Assembly: GCA_963827085.1 (NCBI GenBank)
Contig: CAWGZY010000002.1
Coordinates: forward strand, 310,001-374,000
Source of the DNA: JAGVPT01 sp963827085
GTDB lineage: Bacteria > Bacteroidota > Ignavibacteria > UBA10030 > UBA8401
Direction of reading: 5' to 3'
Length of the DNA stretch: 64,000 nt
Below the pieces are notes generated by a model that searched no databases, was not told where the DNA came from, and saw nothing but the letters and a program-made list of their open reading frames with translations. A program made the translations under genes and the position numbers. Shown here one piece after another: positions 50,130-59,465 of this stretch. Within the stretch, counting starts at the first letter, position 1. The number at the start of each line of letters is the position of its first letter.

Positions 50130-51833
50130 ATGCAAAAGCGAATAATATTGTTCAGCTTTTTCCTTGTGCCCCTCTTCAGCGTATACGTATCGGCACAATC
50201 AACCTCGGCATTCCAATCTTTAATTTACCCGCGGACAGTTACTTCTTCGGGAATGGGCGAGCAGGGGGTTGCCTCGATGAACGCATCGGATGCACTGCAA
50301 TACAACCCTGCGAATCTTATCTTCAACGACGGGATGTCGTTGTCGTATTTTAGAAACCCGTGGAACTTATTTGATCGGGGTATACCGTTAACGTCGGCAA
50401 ATGCGGCAGTACGATTGGGAAACGGCGCAAGCGTGGGGGCGGAGTACACCGATTGGGACCTTGGAGAAGGCATCGTAACAACCGAATTAAATCCCGCCGC
50501 GGGGCAACTTTATCATTGGTACGAGCGTTCCCTGGCCGTTGGTTATGCCATGCCTTTGAGCAATGAGTTCGCATTAGGCGGGCAAGTGAGATATGTCTGG
50601 CAGTCATATCCAATGGTGGACAATATCGACCATGTATTATTCAGTCTCGGCGCTAACTACAGGCCCGCATCTTTCTTCAACCGATTTAATCTTGGCCTCT
50701 CATTCATGAATTTTGGCACTCCTGTAGAATACAGGGGATTTATCATAAACGGAGGAGGAGAATCGACCGTGTTTCTATCCTCTGGCACGCCGCCGGCTCA
50801 GATAAATTTTGGAATGAACGCTGTTGCGATCAAGAATATTTTCGCCGATCTAGATCTGATGGCAGGTGTAAAAAAGCCTTTGCAGAAGCAAGACGGCTCA
50901 CTGAATGATAATGGGGAATCTTCCTTTGCCGCCCTTACATCCGATTGGAACGATTTTCCAAACGACATGACTGTGCAGGTCGGACTGAATTATTCATGGC
51001 ATCCAATCTACCTGGGTGCGGGCATTTCATATTTTCAAGAAATGTACGTGGGGTATTTTTCAACGGGGCCCGATGACGGGACGAATTCTTTTTATACTCA
51101 TGGATGCACGATTGGAGTAGAATCGTACGGAGTAAAAGCTACCGTCGGATACGCTGGAAGGTGGCACAACAACAACGCCAGTTCTTACGTCAACTGGGAT
51201 TTGCCATGGGAGACATTTCAGTTCGGTCTCAGCACCGACTTTAGTGCGTTTGAAAAAAGGAGCGACGAGGCAACTGTTCACGAATCACCGAAGAATATCA
51301 TCGTGTCTGGAGGATATTCATACGGCTATTCCGTTGGCCAGATGAAAAGCATTTCAATTGAAGGAAATAATCTCTCATTTACTTCAAACTCCAATTGGAC
51401 AATTGAATCAGATTTTTACATCAATGAGAACGGAGCAATTCTTTCTTCGTTCACTTATTCTCGGATGACTGCAAATTTGAGCGCCGGACCACCCTACTTC
51501 CCCTTCTTCATCTTACCGTTTGTCATGGAAACCATGTCTTTAGAATCTGGTTTTCGGTATCATCCGATCTGTGACTTTCACCCGTTGTTCATCCAAGCCT
51601 CCCTCGGGGTCATTCGATTGAATCCCGTTCTTGAGAATACAGACCCGAGATACTCCTATAAATCTTTTGACAGAGTTGCCGCGGGCGTGCTTATTCCTCT
51701 AAAGGATCTCGACATCGAGGTAATCCCCAAGGTTGGATTGAGAACAATATTCATGGAATCGCCATTCAACGGAAATGAGTTGATCGGATACAACCAGGTT
51801 GAGTTGGGACTGAGTGCAGGCTACAATTTTTAG
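50130..51833 (+). CDS. PorV/PorQ-like outer membrane barrel protein
   Basis: The 567-residue protein has a signal peptide (MQKRIILFSFFLVPLFSVYV, then SAQ). Near the N-terminus it reads YPRTVTSSGMGEQGVASMNA followed by ALQYNPANL, the glycine- and NPA-rich hallmark of the PorV/PorQ (UPF0164) family. A long row of barrel strands follows. PorV and PorQ help move proteins with sorting domains through the type IX system, and a protease with such a domain is encoded immediately upstream on the same strand. It is longer than typical PorV (~400 residues), so it may be a general FadL-like barrel related to that family. The exact role is inferred. Confidence 0.7.
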   Translation: MQKRIILFSFFLVPLFSVYVSAQSTSAFQSLIYPRTVTSSGMGEQGVASMNASDALQYNPANLIFNDGMSLSYFRNPWNLFDRGIPLTSANAAVRLGNGASVGAEYTDWDLGEGIVTTELNPAAGQLYHWYERSLAVGYAMPLSNEFALGGQVRYVWQSYPMVDNIDHVLFSLGANYRPASFFNRFNLGLSFMNFGTPVEYRGFIINGGGESTVFLSSGTPPAQINFGMNAVAIKNIFADLDLMAGVKKPLQKQDGSLNDNGESSFAALTSDWNDFPNDMTVQVGLNYSWHPIYLGAGISYFQEMYVGYFSTGPDDGTNSFYTHGCTIGVESYGVKATVGYAGRWHNNNASSYVNWDLPWETFQFGLSTDFSAFEKRSDEATVHESPKNIIVSGGYSYGYSVGQMKSISIEGNNLSFTSNSNWTIESDFYINENGAILSSFTYSRMTANLSAGPPYFPFFILPFVMETMSLESGFRYHPICDFHPLFIQASLGVIRLNPVLENTDPRYSYKSFDRVAAGVLIPLKDLDIEVIPKVGLRTIFMESPFNGNELIGYNQVELGLSAGYNF

Positions 51834-51935
51834 ATGCGTCCGGATTCAACGAACATGGGTATCGAAGAGAAGCAAGAGGCGTAGTTTCGGCCGCTCGAGT
51901 ACAATCAGAAATTACATGCAGAAACCGGCGGGCGG

Positions 51936-54353
51936 TCAGTTCTCTTCTTCGTCCTGCAGGTCTTTCTCTTTTGATTTTTTCGAAGGGCCTCCAAAATGGT
52001 ATGTGAGACCGAGGAACAGCACTCTCGAATCCCGGCTGCTGAAGGTGGTTTGGGTCAACGAAGGGGTGTTCAGTTCGGTCTTTCTGTTGAGTGTCTTGAA
52101 AACATCCCATACGCTCGCAACGATGGAAATCCTTTCGTCAGAGAGGTCCTGCCGAGCTCCCAGGTTCATCACAAAACTTGGAAGGTTCTCCCCTTGCGGC
52201 GTCAATTGTCGTGAGCGATAGTTAGAGTTTACCTGCAGTATCGTCCCTTTCATAATATTCACGTTGCAGTTCAGGTTGCCGCTCCACGTAACAGTCGATT
52301 TCTTTTCTCCGTATCCGAGATTGCTAGCGTCGATCTCTTCGTAGAATGCATTCGCGCTGGTATTAATGGAAAGTATTGTCCATAGATTTCCCGTTACGAC
52401 GAGTTCAAATCCTCCCGATTGGTCGCTGGATAAATTCTCACGCGTTGTCAGGAGCGTTGAATCGTTGACCGCTTCCGTGATGGAAGTAAATTTGTTGTAT
52501 CTGTTACGGTAGAAAATGCTCGGAAGAATACTGATGTTCTCATCCTGAACCTGGTAGCCGAACTCAACCGAATTAATAAACTCCGGCTTGAGGTACGGAT
52601 TCCCGGCCTGGACATTTCTGGGGTCCTGGTATTCCGGAAAGGGGTTCATATCGTTGCCGCGGGGGCGGTTTGCGCGAAGGCTGTAATTGAGCTGTAATTC
52701 GTCGAATTCGCCGAGCTTGTATGCCAGGTGCAAGGTGGGGTACAATTTCGAATAATCGTTAGGAACAACAGTTCCAGTCGTCAAAAGATCGGATGTGATG
52801 AAGGCCTTCTCTCCCCGCAATCCTGCCAATAGACTGAATAAGCCGAATGTGTTTTCGTATGTTACGTACAGAGAATGAATTGCTTCATGGTAGGAAAAGA
52901 GGTTTGTTTCCCCGGTATCCTCGACAAACGCCTGCGTGCCCGGGTCAAAATACGAGCCGTAAAAATTGAAATCGTCTTTATCAAACCTCCCTTCGTATCC
53001 GGCGTCGATCGTGGAATGATCGGCGAGCACATGGTGATAGTCGACCGTGACGAGTTCTTTTTTATCATGTTCCTGAATGAGCATATTGTCATATTCGAGC
53101 AGACCTGCGGGAACCCGGTACGTGTCGGTGTAATGATTGTCTTCCTGGTCGAACATCTGGTTCCCGTGGAATTCGACGCGGAGTGTATGGTCTTCCCCTT
53201 CGAAGTCATGCTCGAAAAATCCGGCAAAACCGGATGACCCTGTCTCGTCGTAATCGATGCGGGCGCGGTCATAATCATTGATGACCGATTCGGAGCTGTC
53301 CAGATGAGTTTCTGTTGTGATATCATGGCTCGTGTAATTTCTGTACCGATAGTTCCCCGACAATCCCGCATTATCCATCTCGCTAAGACGGCTTTCGAAC
53401 CCAAGCGTCGCAAATTGCGACAGGGGACGCGAAACCGACGTTCCGTTTTCATTGAAATAATTCGGGGCATTCGTAGAATCCAGCTGTGTCCGCGCAAGCG
53501 TGCCGTACACGGTCCTCTCATCCTGCCGGATGCTGTAGCTGCCGAAAATATTTATCCCTTTAAAACTGTAATTATCATTTGTGCTGAAATTGCCCCGCGA
53601 GTTGTTGCCGGCATTGGCGCTCACGCTCCCGTTGAAACCGAGGTTCGCTTCCTTTTTCAAGACGATATTGATAATGCCGGCCGTGCCTTCGGGCGTAAAC
53701 TTTGCCGACGGGTTGGTGATCACTTCGATCTTCTCGACGGTGCTTGCGGGTAATTGCTGCAAAGCGTCCGCGACGTTATTCCCGAGCAGGGGCGACGGTT
53801 TACCGTTGATGAGAATCTGTACATCGGTAGAACCGCGCAGGCTTACATTTCCGTCAACATCCACCTGAACTGAAGGAACATTCTGCAGCAAATCGCTGAT
53901 CGATCCGCTTTTGCTCATAACGTCCTGCTGAACGTTGTACACTTTCCGGTCGATCGAAGTGTTGATGAGTGATTTCTGCGCAGTCACCGTCACCTCACCC
54001 AGGCTCACCGCCGTTTCTTTTAGGAATATCGTACCCGCCCGGAATTCTTTTCGTTCCGAATTGATACTAAATTGGGAGGATTGCTTTTCCTCGTACCCTA
54101 ACAAGCTAAATCTGAGAAAATATGTTCCGGCAGGAACATTATCGATTTGAAATTTCCCCTTCTCGTCAGTCACAGCCCCCGTGGCTAACGAACTGTCTGA
54201 TTGCCTCAATACGACTACATTCACAAACTCCAGTGGTTTCCTTGTCGATTCAATTACTACTGTTCCGGTTACACCTCCTGCACTATGGCTTTGTGCAACA
54301 AGCTTGAAAGATAAGAGTATGAACAACGTACACTGCTTGCAATAAATTTTCAA
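51936..54353 (-). CDS. TonB-dependent receptor family outer membrane protein
   Basis: A TTG start at 54353 (LKIYCKQCTLFILLSFKLVA) after GCGAGGGA gives a clean signal peptide; a GTG at 54410 would add 19 residues. The ~805-residue protein has a carboxypeptidase-regulatory domain (GGVTGTVVIESTRKPLEFVN, then GTYFLRFSLLGYEEKQ) and a plug (SLINTSIDRKVYNVQQDV, VPSVQVDVDGNVSLRG, VEKIEVITNPSAKFTPEGTA). It ends in an OMP_b-brl_3-type barrel with FLGLTYHFGG. The last residues (KKSKEKDLQDEEEN) are highly charged. It probably takes up or binds a large nutrient. It is convergent with the PorV-like gene. Confidence 0.9.
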   Translation of the reverse strand: MKIYCKQCTLFILLSFKLVAQSHSAGGVTGTVVIESTRKPLEFVNVVVLRQSDSSLATGAVTDEKGKFQIDNVPAGTYFLRFSLLGYEEKQSSQFSINSERKEFRAGTIFLKETAVSLGEVTVTAQKSLINTSIDRKVYNVQQDVMSKSGSISDLLQNVPSVQVDVDGNVSLRGSTDVQILINGKPSPLLGNNVADALQQLPASTVEKIEVITNPSAKFTPEGTAGIINIVLKKEANLGFNGSVSANAGNNSRGNFSTNDNYSFKGINIFGSYSIRQDERTVYGTLARTQLDSTNAPNYFNENGTSVSRPLSQFATLGFESRLSEMDNAGLSGNYRYRNYTSHDITTETHLDSSESVINDYDRARIDYDETGSSGFAGFFEHDFEGEDHTLRVEFHGNQMFDQEDNHYTDTYRVPAGLLEYDNMLIQEHDKKELVTVDYHHVLADHSTIDAGYEGRFDKDDFNFYGSYFDPGTQAFVEDTGETNLFSYHEAIHSLYVTYENTFGLFSLLAGLRGEKAFITSDLLTTGTVVPNDYSKLYPTLHLAYKLGEFDELQLNYSLRANRPRGNDMNPFPEYQDPRNVQAGNPYLKPEFINSVEFGYQVQDENISILPSIFYRNRYNKFTSITEAVNDSTLLTTRENLSSDQSGGFELVVTGNLWTILSINTSANAFYEEIDASNLGYGEKKSTVTWSGNLNCNVNIMKGTILQVNSNYRSRQLTPQGENLPSFVMNLGARQDLSDERISIVASVWDVFKTLNRKTELNTPSLTQTTFSSRDSRVLFLGLTYHFGGPSKKSKEKDLQDEEEN

Positions 54354-54816
54354 AAAAATCCCTCGCCGATTGTAATTTGTTTTCTGAGTAGAAAATTCTG
54401 TTAGACGCACTAATCGACTTACATGATACAGGCGTAGTAACTAGTCCGACACGATGACTCTTCATGCCAATTCTCCTGTCGTACATCGACTTTAAAATAT
54501 GGGATTATCTATTGAAATTGTCAAACGAAAGAGGAAAAAGGTAGTGAGGTTCTTTGCTTTTAATAGCGTAAGAGATGTTCATCCTCGGCAAGGCGGACGG
54601 GTACACGGAACCGTCGCGCCTTTGCCCAGGAGAGCCACCTTAGTGCAAATACACGATCGTTTTTTTGAACAACTATCTGTTCCCCTCGAAATTATTCGCT
54701 TCGTCAATCACGTCTTTCTTGATCTGCAACTTGCTCCAGCCTGAAATTTTTTTCCATTGTTAAACTTTGGAAATCTTCTTTTAACAATCTTGCCCGGACA
54801 TCAATTGGCTTTTTGT
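54354..54816. other. Gene-free spacer between TonB receptor and kdpA2
   Basis: About 460 bp without a supported gene. A plus-strand frame at 54499-54744 lacks a ribosome site and any family motif. The stretch should hold the receptor promoter (reading left) and the end of the kdpA2 transcript. I see no clear hairpin terminator or known repeat. Confidence 0.35.
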
Positions 54817-56643
54817 TTATCCCCCAAACGGCATCGGGCCTAAATGCTCTGCGAACGGTCCAAGCGCGGCAATAGGTAAGAAAAGCAGGGCGCCGATAAT
54901 AATGATTGTCGCAAAGAGAAGCGTTCCGAAGGTAAGCGTATTATCACGCAGCGTTCCCAACCCAAAGGGGCTGGTCTTTTTCATCCCGAGATATGCCGCC
55001 ATTGCGATCGGCGCGATGATTGGAATGAAGCGGCTGATGATAATAACGATACCCGTCGCGATGTCCCAGGCGACAGCTTCCGGAGCGGGGTTTGGATTGT
55101 TGTAGAAACCATAGCTCACGCCCAACCCATCGAATGCAGACCCGTTGTTGGCCGAGGCCGATGAGAATTGGTACATGATCTGGGATAACCCGTGCGCTCC
55201 CGGATTGCTCGTGGCTTTGAGCCCCCAGTCTGTCGCTGCAAACAAGCCGCTCGGGAAAAGGATCATGAGCGGATGAATCAACAAAGCTATAACCGCCAGT
55301 TTAATTTCACGCGCACCTATTTTCTTGCCAAGATATTCCGGCGTCCGCCCGACCATCATTCCGGCGACAAAAATTCCAACGATCACGTACAATAACATGT
55401 TGATCATCCCCACCCCTTTTCCTCCGAAGATACAATTGAGCCACATCCCGACCATAGGAGATATTGCCGCTATCGGATTCAGGCTGTCATGTTCGCAGTT
55501 TACCGCTCCGTCTGTGACATCGACGGTCAATGCCGCAAACGTAGCCCCCGCCGAAGTACCGAACCTCATTTCTTTTCCTTCGAGATTGCCGAGATGCTGG
55601 TCCACCGGCAAGTTGGAAGATGGGAGAACGATGAGCTGTCGTTTCCCGTCGGGCGCTGACGAACTCGCGACTTCGTAGGTCTGACCCGGATGGCTTGTCA
55701 GTCCCGGGTTTGGCTTAAGGGTATCAAAGTACACAGCCCAGACGATCGTGCCAACCATCAGGATCAACATCACTGAAAAGATAACGTACGCGTGACGCAT
55801 GCGGCCGAGCATGCGGCCGTACATCAAAACAAGTGCGAAAGGAAAAAGCATCATCGCGACACAGGATAGAAAATTCGTGAAGGCAGTAGGATTTTCAAAC
55901 GGATGAGCAGAATTCATTCCGTAGAATCCCCCTCCATTCGTGCCTAATTGCTTCATCGGCACAAACGCCGCCAGCGGCCCCACTACTATGTTCTGCGGTT
56001 TTGGATCCCCTTTATCCGTCACTCCCATTGAACCCCGTTCCAGCGTCGAAACATGGTACGAGCTTTCTAAAGTCATCGGCGACCCTTGCTGCAAAAAGAC
56101 AAGTCCGAAAAGAAAGGCGATCGGGAGGAACATGTACATCACAACACGCCACATGTCAACAAAAAAATTGCCAAGCGAGGAATCGCTTCGCAGCGCGCGG
56201 ATAATTGCCGTCAAGCCGCAGAATCCGATTGAGGCCGACAGAAAAAAATTCGCAAGGCCGAAGAAGATCTGACTGAACGTGGACAAATGCTGATCGCCGG
56301 AATAGTGCTGCAGATCGGTATTGGTCATAAAAGAGAGAACACTGTGAAGAATCGTGCTCGGCGCGAGCATGTCTTTCCCATCGGGATTCAGCGGCATCCA
56401 TGGCTGCAGCCATAGCACGATGAATCCAAAAACAAAAAGCACAGTGTTAAAAATGAGAATAGACGCCGTATACTCTTTCCAGCTTTGCGGACCGCTGTGC
56501 AGCCGATCTTCAACCCAGCGGAAGACCGGCAGCGGTTTGTATTTGCCATCCATGATCCAGGCAAGAAAACGGCTCAAAGGAAAAGCGAGAACCGTTGTTG
56601 TAACGAGAATTGCGATCGGGAGAAGCCAGATGTGAGTGAACAT
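54817..56643 (-). CDS. kdpA: Potassium-transporting ATPase subunit KdpA, second copy
   Basis: AAAGGAGCACCACC precedes the ATG. The 608-residue protein is the K+-binding pore subunit of the KdpFABC pump. All four selectivity-filter loops are present: TNTDLQHYSG, GTNGGGFYGMNSAHPFENP, FGTSAGATFAA and SANNGSAFDG. About ten membrane helices are visible. It is closely similar throughout to the kdpA at the right edge of the window, with a different loop after MTLESSYH (an extra SMGVTDKGDPKP-like stretch). It is the last gene of the Kdp locus, 81 bp after a porin gene, and has no kdpB of its own here, so it may be an alternative subunit for the single KdpB. Confidence 0.93.
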   Translation of the reverse strand: MFTHIWLLPIAILVTTTVLAFPLSRFLAWIMDGKYKPLPVFRWVEDRLHSGPQSWKEYTASILIFNTVLFVFGFIVLWLQPWMPLNPDGKDMLAPSTILHSVLSFMTNTDLQHYSGDQHLSTFSQIFFGLANFFLSASIGFCGLTAIIRALRSDSSLGNFFVDMWRVVMYMFLPIAFLFGLVFLQQGSPMTLESSYHVSTLERGSMGVTDKGDPKPQNIVVGPLAAFVPMKQLGTNGGGFYGMNSAHPFENPTAFTNFLSCVAMMLFPFALVLMYGRMLGRMRHAYVIFSVMLILMVGTIVWAVYFDTLKPNPGLTSHPGQTYEVASSSAPDGKRQLIVLPSSNLPVDQHLGNLEGKEMRFGTSAGATFAALTVDVTDGAVNCEHDSLNPIAAISPMVGMWLNCIFGGKGVGMINMLLYVIVGIFVAGMMVGRTPEYLGKKIGAREIKLAVIALLIHPLMILFPSGLFAATDWGLKATSNPGAHGLSQIMYQFSSASANNGSAFDGLGVSYGFYNNPNPAPEAVAWDIATGIVIIISRFIPIIAPIAMAAYLGMKKTSPFGLGTLRDNTLTFGTLLFATIIIIGALLFLPIAALGPFAEHLGPMPFGG

Positions 56644-56724
56644 GGTGGTGCTCCTTTGAATTGTTTACGATGTGATTGTGTTCGAAGATCATTGTTGTAC
56701 CAATGTGATATATTGCTGTTTGAG

Positions 56725-57903
56725 TTAGAACGTCGCAACAACGCCGACAAGAAGCGTGGGCTGTGCCTTCGCTGAGAGTGACGGCCCTCCGCCGCTGCTC
56801 GCCGTATTAAAAAATCCGGCATTGTTTGAAAGATCATCGCGGAACTCAACACGTGTGATTAAAGGATCGAACAAGTGGTATTCATACGTCAGAGTCACTT
56901 CTTTCAACGTTTCTTTCGTGTCTGTAGCGGCTAAAGGATTATTCGGATTATATCCGGTCGACGCGACCAACGGGAATGAGTTGCCCAGCGTGTACAAGAA
57001 CGGATCATAGTACACTTCAGCCCTCAGAGCGACCGTAGACTTGGGACTCAGAATGTACTTCCCGTAGATGTCGACGCCCTTCCACATATCCAAAGGACCG
57101 GCAGAGCCGCCTAGACGCTCCTGGCCGTAATCGGCATTAAGGCAGAGTGAGAGATTGTCGTTGACTGTTTGAGTGACAATGAAATCATAAACGACTCTCT
57201 TTCCATACGGCGCCAGATACGGCTGTTCGAAACCGTCGATGCCGTTGAAAACGATGCTCGTGTTCGGGGAAAGCGTATAATTCAGCGTCAGTCCGAGCGT
57301 TTGAGAATGATTGTTATCGATGGTAGAATTCCATCCGTTCAATATATCCAGTGTTCCACTCAATGCGCTCGACAAGGGATATGTCAGCCGGATTCCGGTA
57401 TGGTAGTAGGGAATCGCATAGGCAAAAAGAAACAAACGGCTGTAGTTCCAGTTGTCTTTCGATTCGATCACCTCGTTTCCCATTTGGGTGACAAACTTTC
57501 CAACATCAACCGTCAGGCCTGAACCAACTGGCAGAATAGCAGTTAAATAGGCTTGCTGCAGGATATTCAGCGTGCTGTTCGGAGTAGTTCCGTAAGGCGC
57601 AATGCCTTGCACGATATCGTTCGTCGGCCCAAAATCGAGATCCATCCGGAACCCCACCGGAGAGGCCTGTTTCTGGATCACCAGCTCGGCAAGGCTTAAC
57701 GCGAATTGATTTTCATTGATGTCAAAATTCCGTAGCTGGTTTGTCTCCGTCGCCGGGCTGTTGAAGTTCTTGCTGTAATATGCGTCCACAAATCCGCTCC
57801 ATGTGATCGGTGCGGGGGCCGGTGCTGCCGCGGTGGAGTCTGCCGCGAAAGATGCCGTAACACAGCACAAAACCGCTGAAAGGAAAAGAAAGACATATTT
57901 CAT
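56725..57903 (-). CDS. BBP2-family outer membrane beta-barrel porin
   Basis: The 392-residue protein has a signal peptide (MKYVFLFLSAVLCCVTASFA) and an alanine/proline-rich linker. The barrel begins ITWSGFVDAYYSKNFN, with QNFALSL-like and ASPVGFRMDLDFGPTNDIVQ blocks, and closes at PTLLVGVVATF. This matches the putative beta-barrel porin-2 (OmpL-like) family. Located inside the Kdp locus, it may let potassium or osmolytes cross the outer membrane. This is a positional guess, because such porins also occur near other transporters. Confidence 0.78.
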   Translation of the reverse strand: MKYVFLFLSAVLCCVTASFAADSTAAAPAPAPITWSGFVDAYYSKNFNSPATETNQLRNFDINENQFALSLAELVIQKQASPVGFRMDLDFGPTNDIVQGIAPYGTTPNSTLNILQQAYLTAILPVGSGLTVDVGKFVTQMGNEVIESKDNWNYSRLFLFAYAIPYYHTGIRLTYPLSSALSGTLDILNGWNSTIDNNHSQTLGLTLNYTLSPNTSIVFNGIDGFEQPYLAPYGKRVVYDFIVTQTVNDNLSLCLNADYGQERLGGSAGPLDMWKGVDIYGKYILSPKSTVALRAEVYYDPFLYTLGNSFPLVASTGYNPNNPLAATDTKETLKEVTLTYEYHLFDPLITRVEFRDDLSNNAGFFNTASSGGGPSLSAKAQPTLLVGVVATF

Positions 57904-57984
57904 TACGCGCTCCGTTGAATTGTGTATGAATTGTTATATGTATCGTTGACAAAAAATCGTGCTCGACCGCATTCAGCCTCCAAT

Positions 57985-58626
57985 TCATTCTTTATCAAAT
58001 CTCGATCCACTTGTGATGGTAGTACATACGCTCTTGTATCGGATCGGGACACTCGTTGCCGGCAGACCGATTCCTGCATGATTTCTCTCCTTTGCACCGA
58101 AAACAAGCGCAACCATTGCATCGGCGGGAAGGTTCACCCATTTATCGAACGGGATGGAAAAATTTCCAGACACATAATCAATTGCATTTTTCAAATTCTT
58201 CCCGAACGCCGAATAAGTTGAGGTGATAACGCTAATGCCCTGATCGAGAAGATCGCGCACATCGTGATACCGCATCTCGTTTGCGGATACTGAGATGTTC
58301 ACGTGCAGCAGGTTATCGATGATGACAACCTCGGGAGAACGCCGCACAATTGCCTCAACGTCCATATCGTGGAATGTGCTCTTTTTGAAAGCCACTTCTT
58401 TCGCGGGCACAAGGTGAGCCGCCGGGAAATCTGCTTCCGTACGTTCTCCATCAAGCGCGACGGCAGCATCAAGTCCCAGCGAAAGAAGCCGTTTTCCCTC
58501 GTTGACCATGTTGTCAAAAAGGCCCGGGAGAGGAATGCGCGTCATATAGATCTTGAGACTCCCTTTTCGAGGTTTTCGAATAAGTTCTCGAAAGTTTTCC
58601 GTGGAAAGAATTTTATCGTCGTTCAT
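57985..58626 (-). CDS. Orphan KdpD N-terminal sensor-like domain without Walker A or kinase
   Basis: The 213-residue protein aligns by eye with the N-terminal (KdpD/UspA-preceding) domain of KdpD: KGSLKIYMTRIPLPG in place of the usual KIFFGACAGVGKT, then EGKRLLSLGLDAAVAL, the strand VVIIDNLLHVN matching LILMDELAHSN, RYHDVRDLLDQGISVITS and NAIDYVSGNF. The ATP-binding GxxGxGKT is lost. No Usp domain, membrane helices or kinase core follow; the frame ends at SGSRFDKE. It lies between the KdpE-like gene and a porin gene. It probably senses K+ state or a ligand and acts by contact, but no function is known for such a stand-alone form. Confidence 0.72.
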   Translation of the reverse strand: MNDDKILSTENFRELIRKPRKGSLKIYMTRIPLPGLFDNMVNEGKRLLSLGLDAAVALDGERTEADFPAAHLVPAKEVAFKKSTFHDMDVEAIVRRSPEVVIIDNLLHVNISVSANEMRYHDVRDLLDQGISVITSTYSAFGKNLKNAIDYVSGNFSIPFDKWVNLPADAMVALVFGAKERNHAGIGLPATSVPIRYKSVCTTITSGSRFDKE

Positions 58627-58702
58627 GACCGTATTTTGAATTGTTCCGTGAAAATTGCTGTTTGTATATAAATTGAAAAATGGACTTCTATTCGAAATTA
58701 TT

Positions 58703-59392
58703 TTAATGGTTCACGACAAACTTGTAGCCCCTTCCGGATTCTGTTTGAAACAACCGCGGGTTGTCGGGGTCATCTTCTAATTTCTTCCTGAGCCGTCCCA
58801 TGTAGACGCGAGAATACGTCGTGTTCTTTTCAAACCACGGGCCTCTGATCTGCCGCAAAATGCAATCGTGGGTTATCAGCATACCGGCATTATGGACCAA
58901 AAGCGAGAGAAGAGAAAATTCCGTCGGAGTAAGGTTCACTAATTTCCCCTTTTTGCTCACCGTGTGATGTTCGAAATCGATGCTTACCGAATCTGTTTCA
59001 AACCGTGTTCCTTGATCAGTTGTATTGTATGATCGCAGTGCCAATCGCACCGCCGTCAGCAATTCCATTTGACTGAATGGTTTATTGACATAATCATTCG
59101 CTCCGGCGACCGATAGAGCAAGAATTTCTTCTTCAGGAAGAAGTGAAGTAAGGGAAATAACGGGTACTGTTGACCATTCCCGCAATTCCTTTACGATGTT
59201 TATGTACACTACATCTATCGATTCCATCCCGAGAATCACCAAGCTGCAACGTGATGAAAATACTTGTCGAAGAATATCCCCCCGCTTTTCAACAACCTTC
59301 ACTCTATATCCGGCACGTTCCAATATTTTCAGGACAAGACGCCGGATTTCAACATCGTCATCCATGACAAGAATAGTTCCAGCACTGATCAT
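58703..59392 (-). CDS. KdpE/OmpR-family regulator lacking the phospho-acceptor aspartate
   Basis: The 229-residue protein has a receiver-like N-terminal half (TILVMDDDVEIRRLVLKILE, with Lys in YVNKPFSQMELL) and a winged-helix C-terminal domain (LTPTEFSLLSLLVHNAGMLI to VYMGRLRKKLEDD and TESGRGYKF), as in KdpE. At the phosphorylation site it reads LVILGMESIDVV: residue 55 is Gly instead of Asp. DNA binding should therefore not depend on normal phosphotransfer. It lies between the kdpC gene and the KdpD-like fragment gene on the same strand and is the likely local regulator of the kdp genes. Confidence 0.85.
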   Translation of the reverse strand: MISAGTILVMDDDVEIRRLVLKILERAGYRVKVVEKRGDILRQVFSSRCSLVILGMESIDVVYINIVKELREWSTVPVISLTSLLPEEEILALSVAGANDYVNKPFSQMELLTAVRLALRSYNTTDQGTRFETDSVSIDFEHHTVSKKGKLVNLTPTEFSLLSLLVHNAGMLITHDCILRQIRGPWFEKNTTYSRVYMGRLRKKLEDDPDNPRLFQTESGRGYKFVVNH

Positions 59393-59465
59393 TGTCTGAC
59401 CTTGAAATCGTATCGATGGTGCAATGCATTAATGCATTCATAAGAGCAGTAGTTGAGGTCTAACA

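Noticed and set aside
54499..54744. 81-codon frame in the gap before kdpA2
   Set aside because: No ribosome site, no family resemblance and atypical composition.
57985..59392. Full KdpD/KdpE two-component pair
   Set aside because: The KdpD-like gene has no Usp, membrane or kinase part and the KdpE-like receiver has no phospho-acceptor Asp, so the standard label would mislead.
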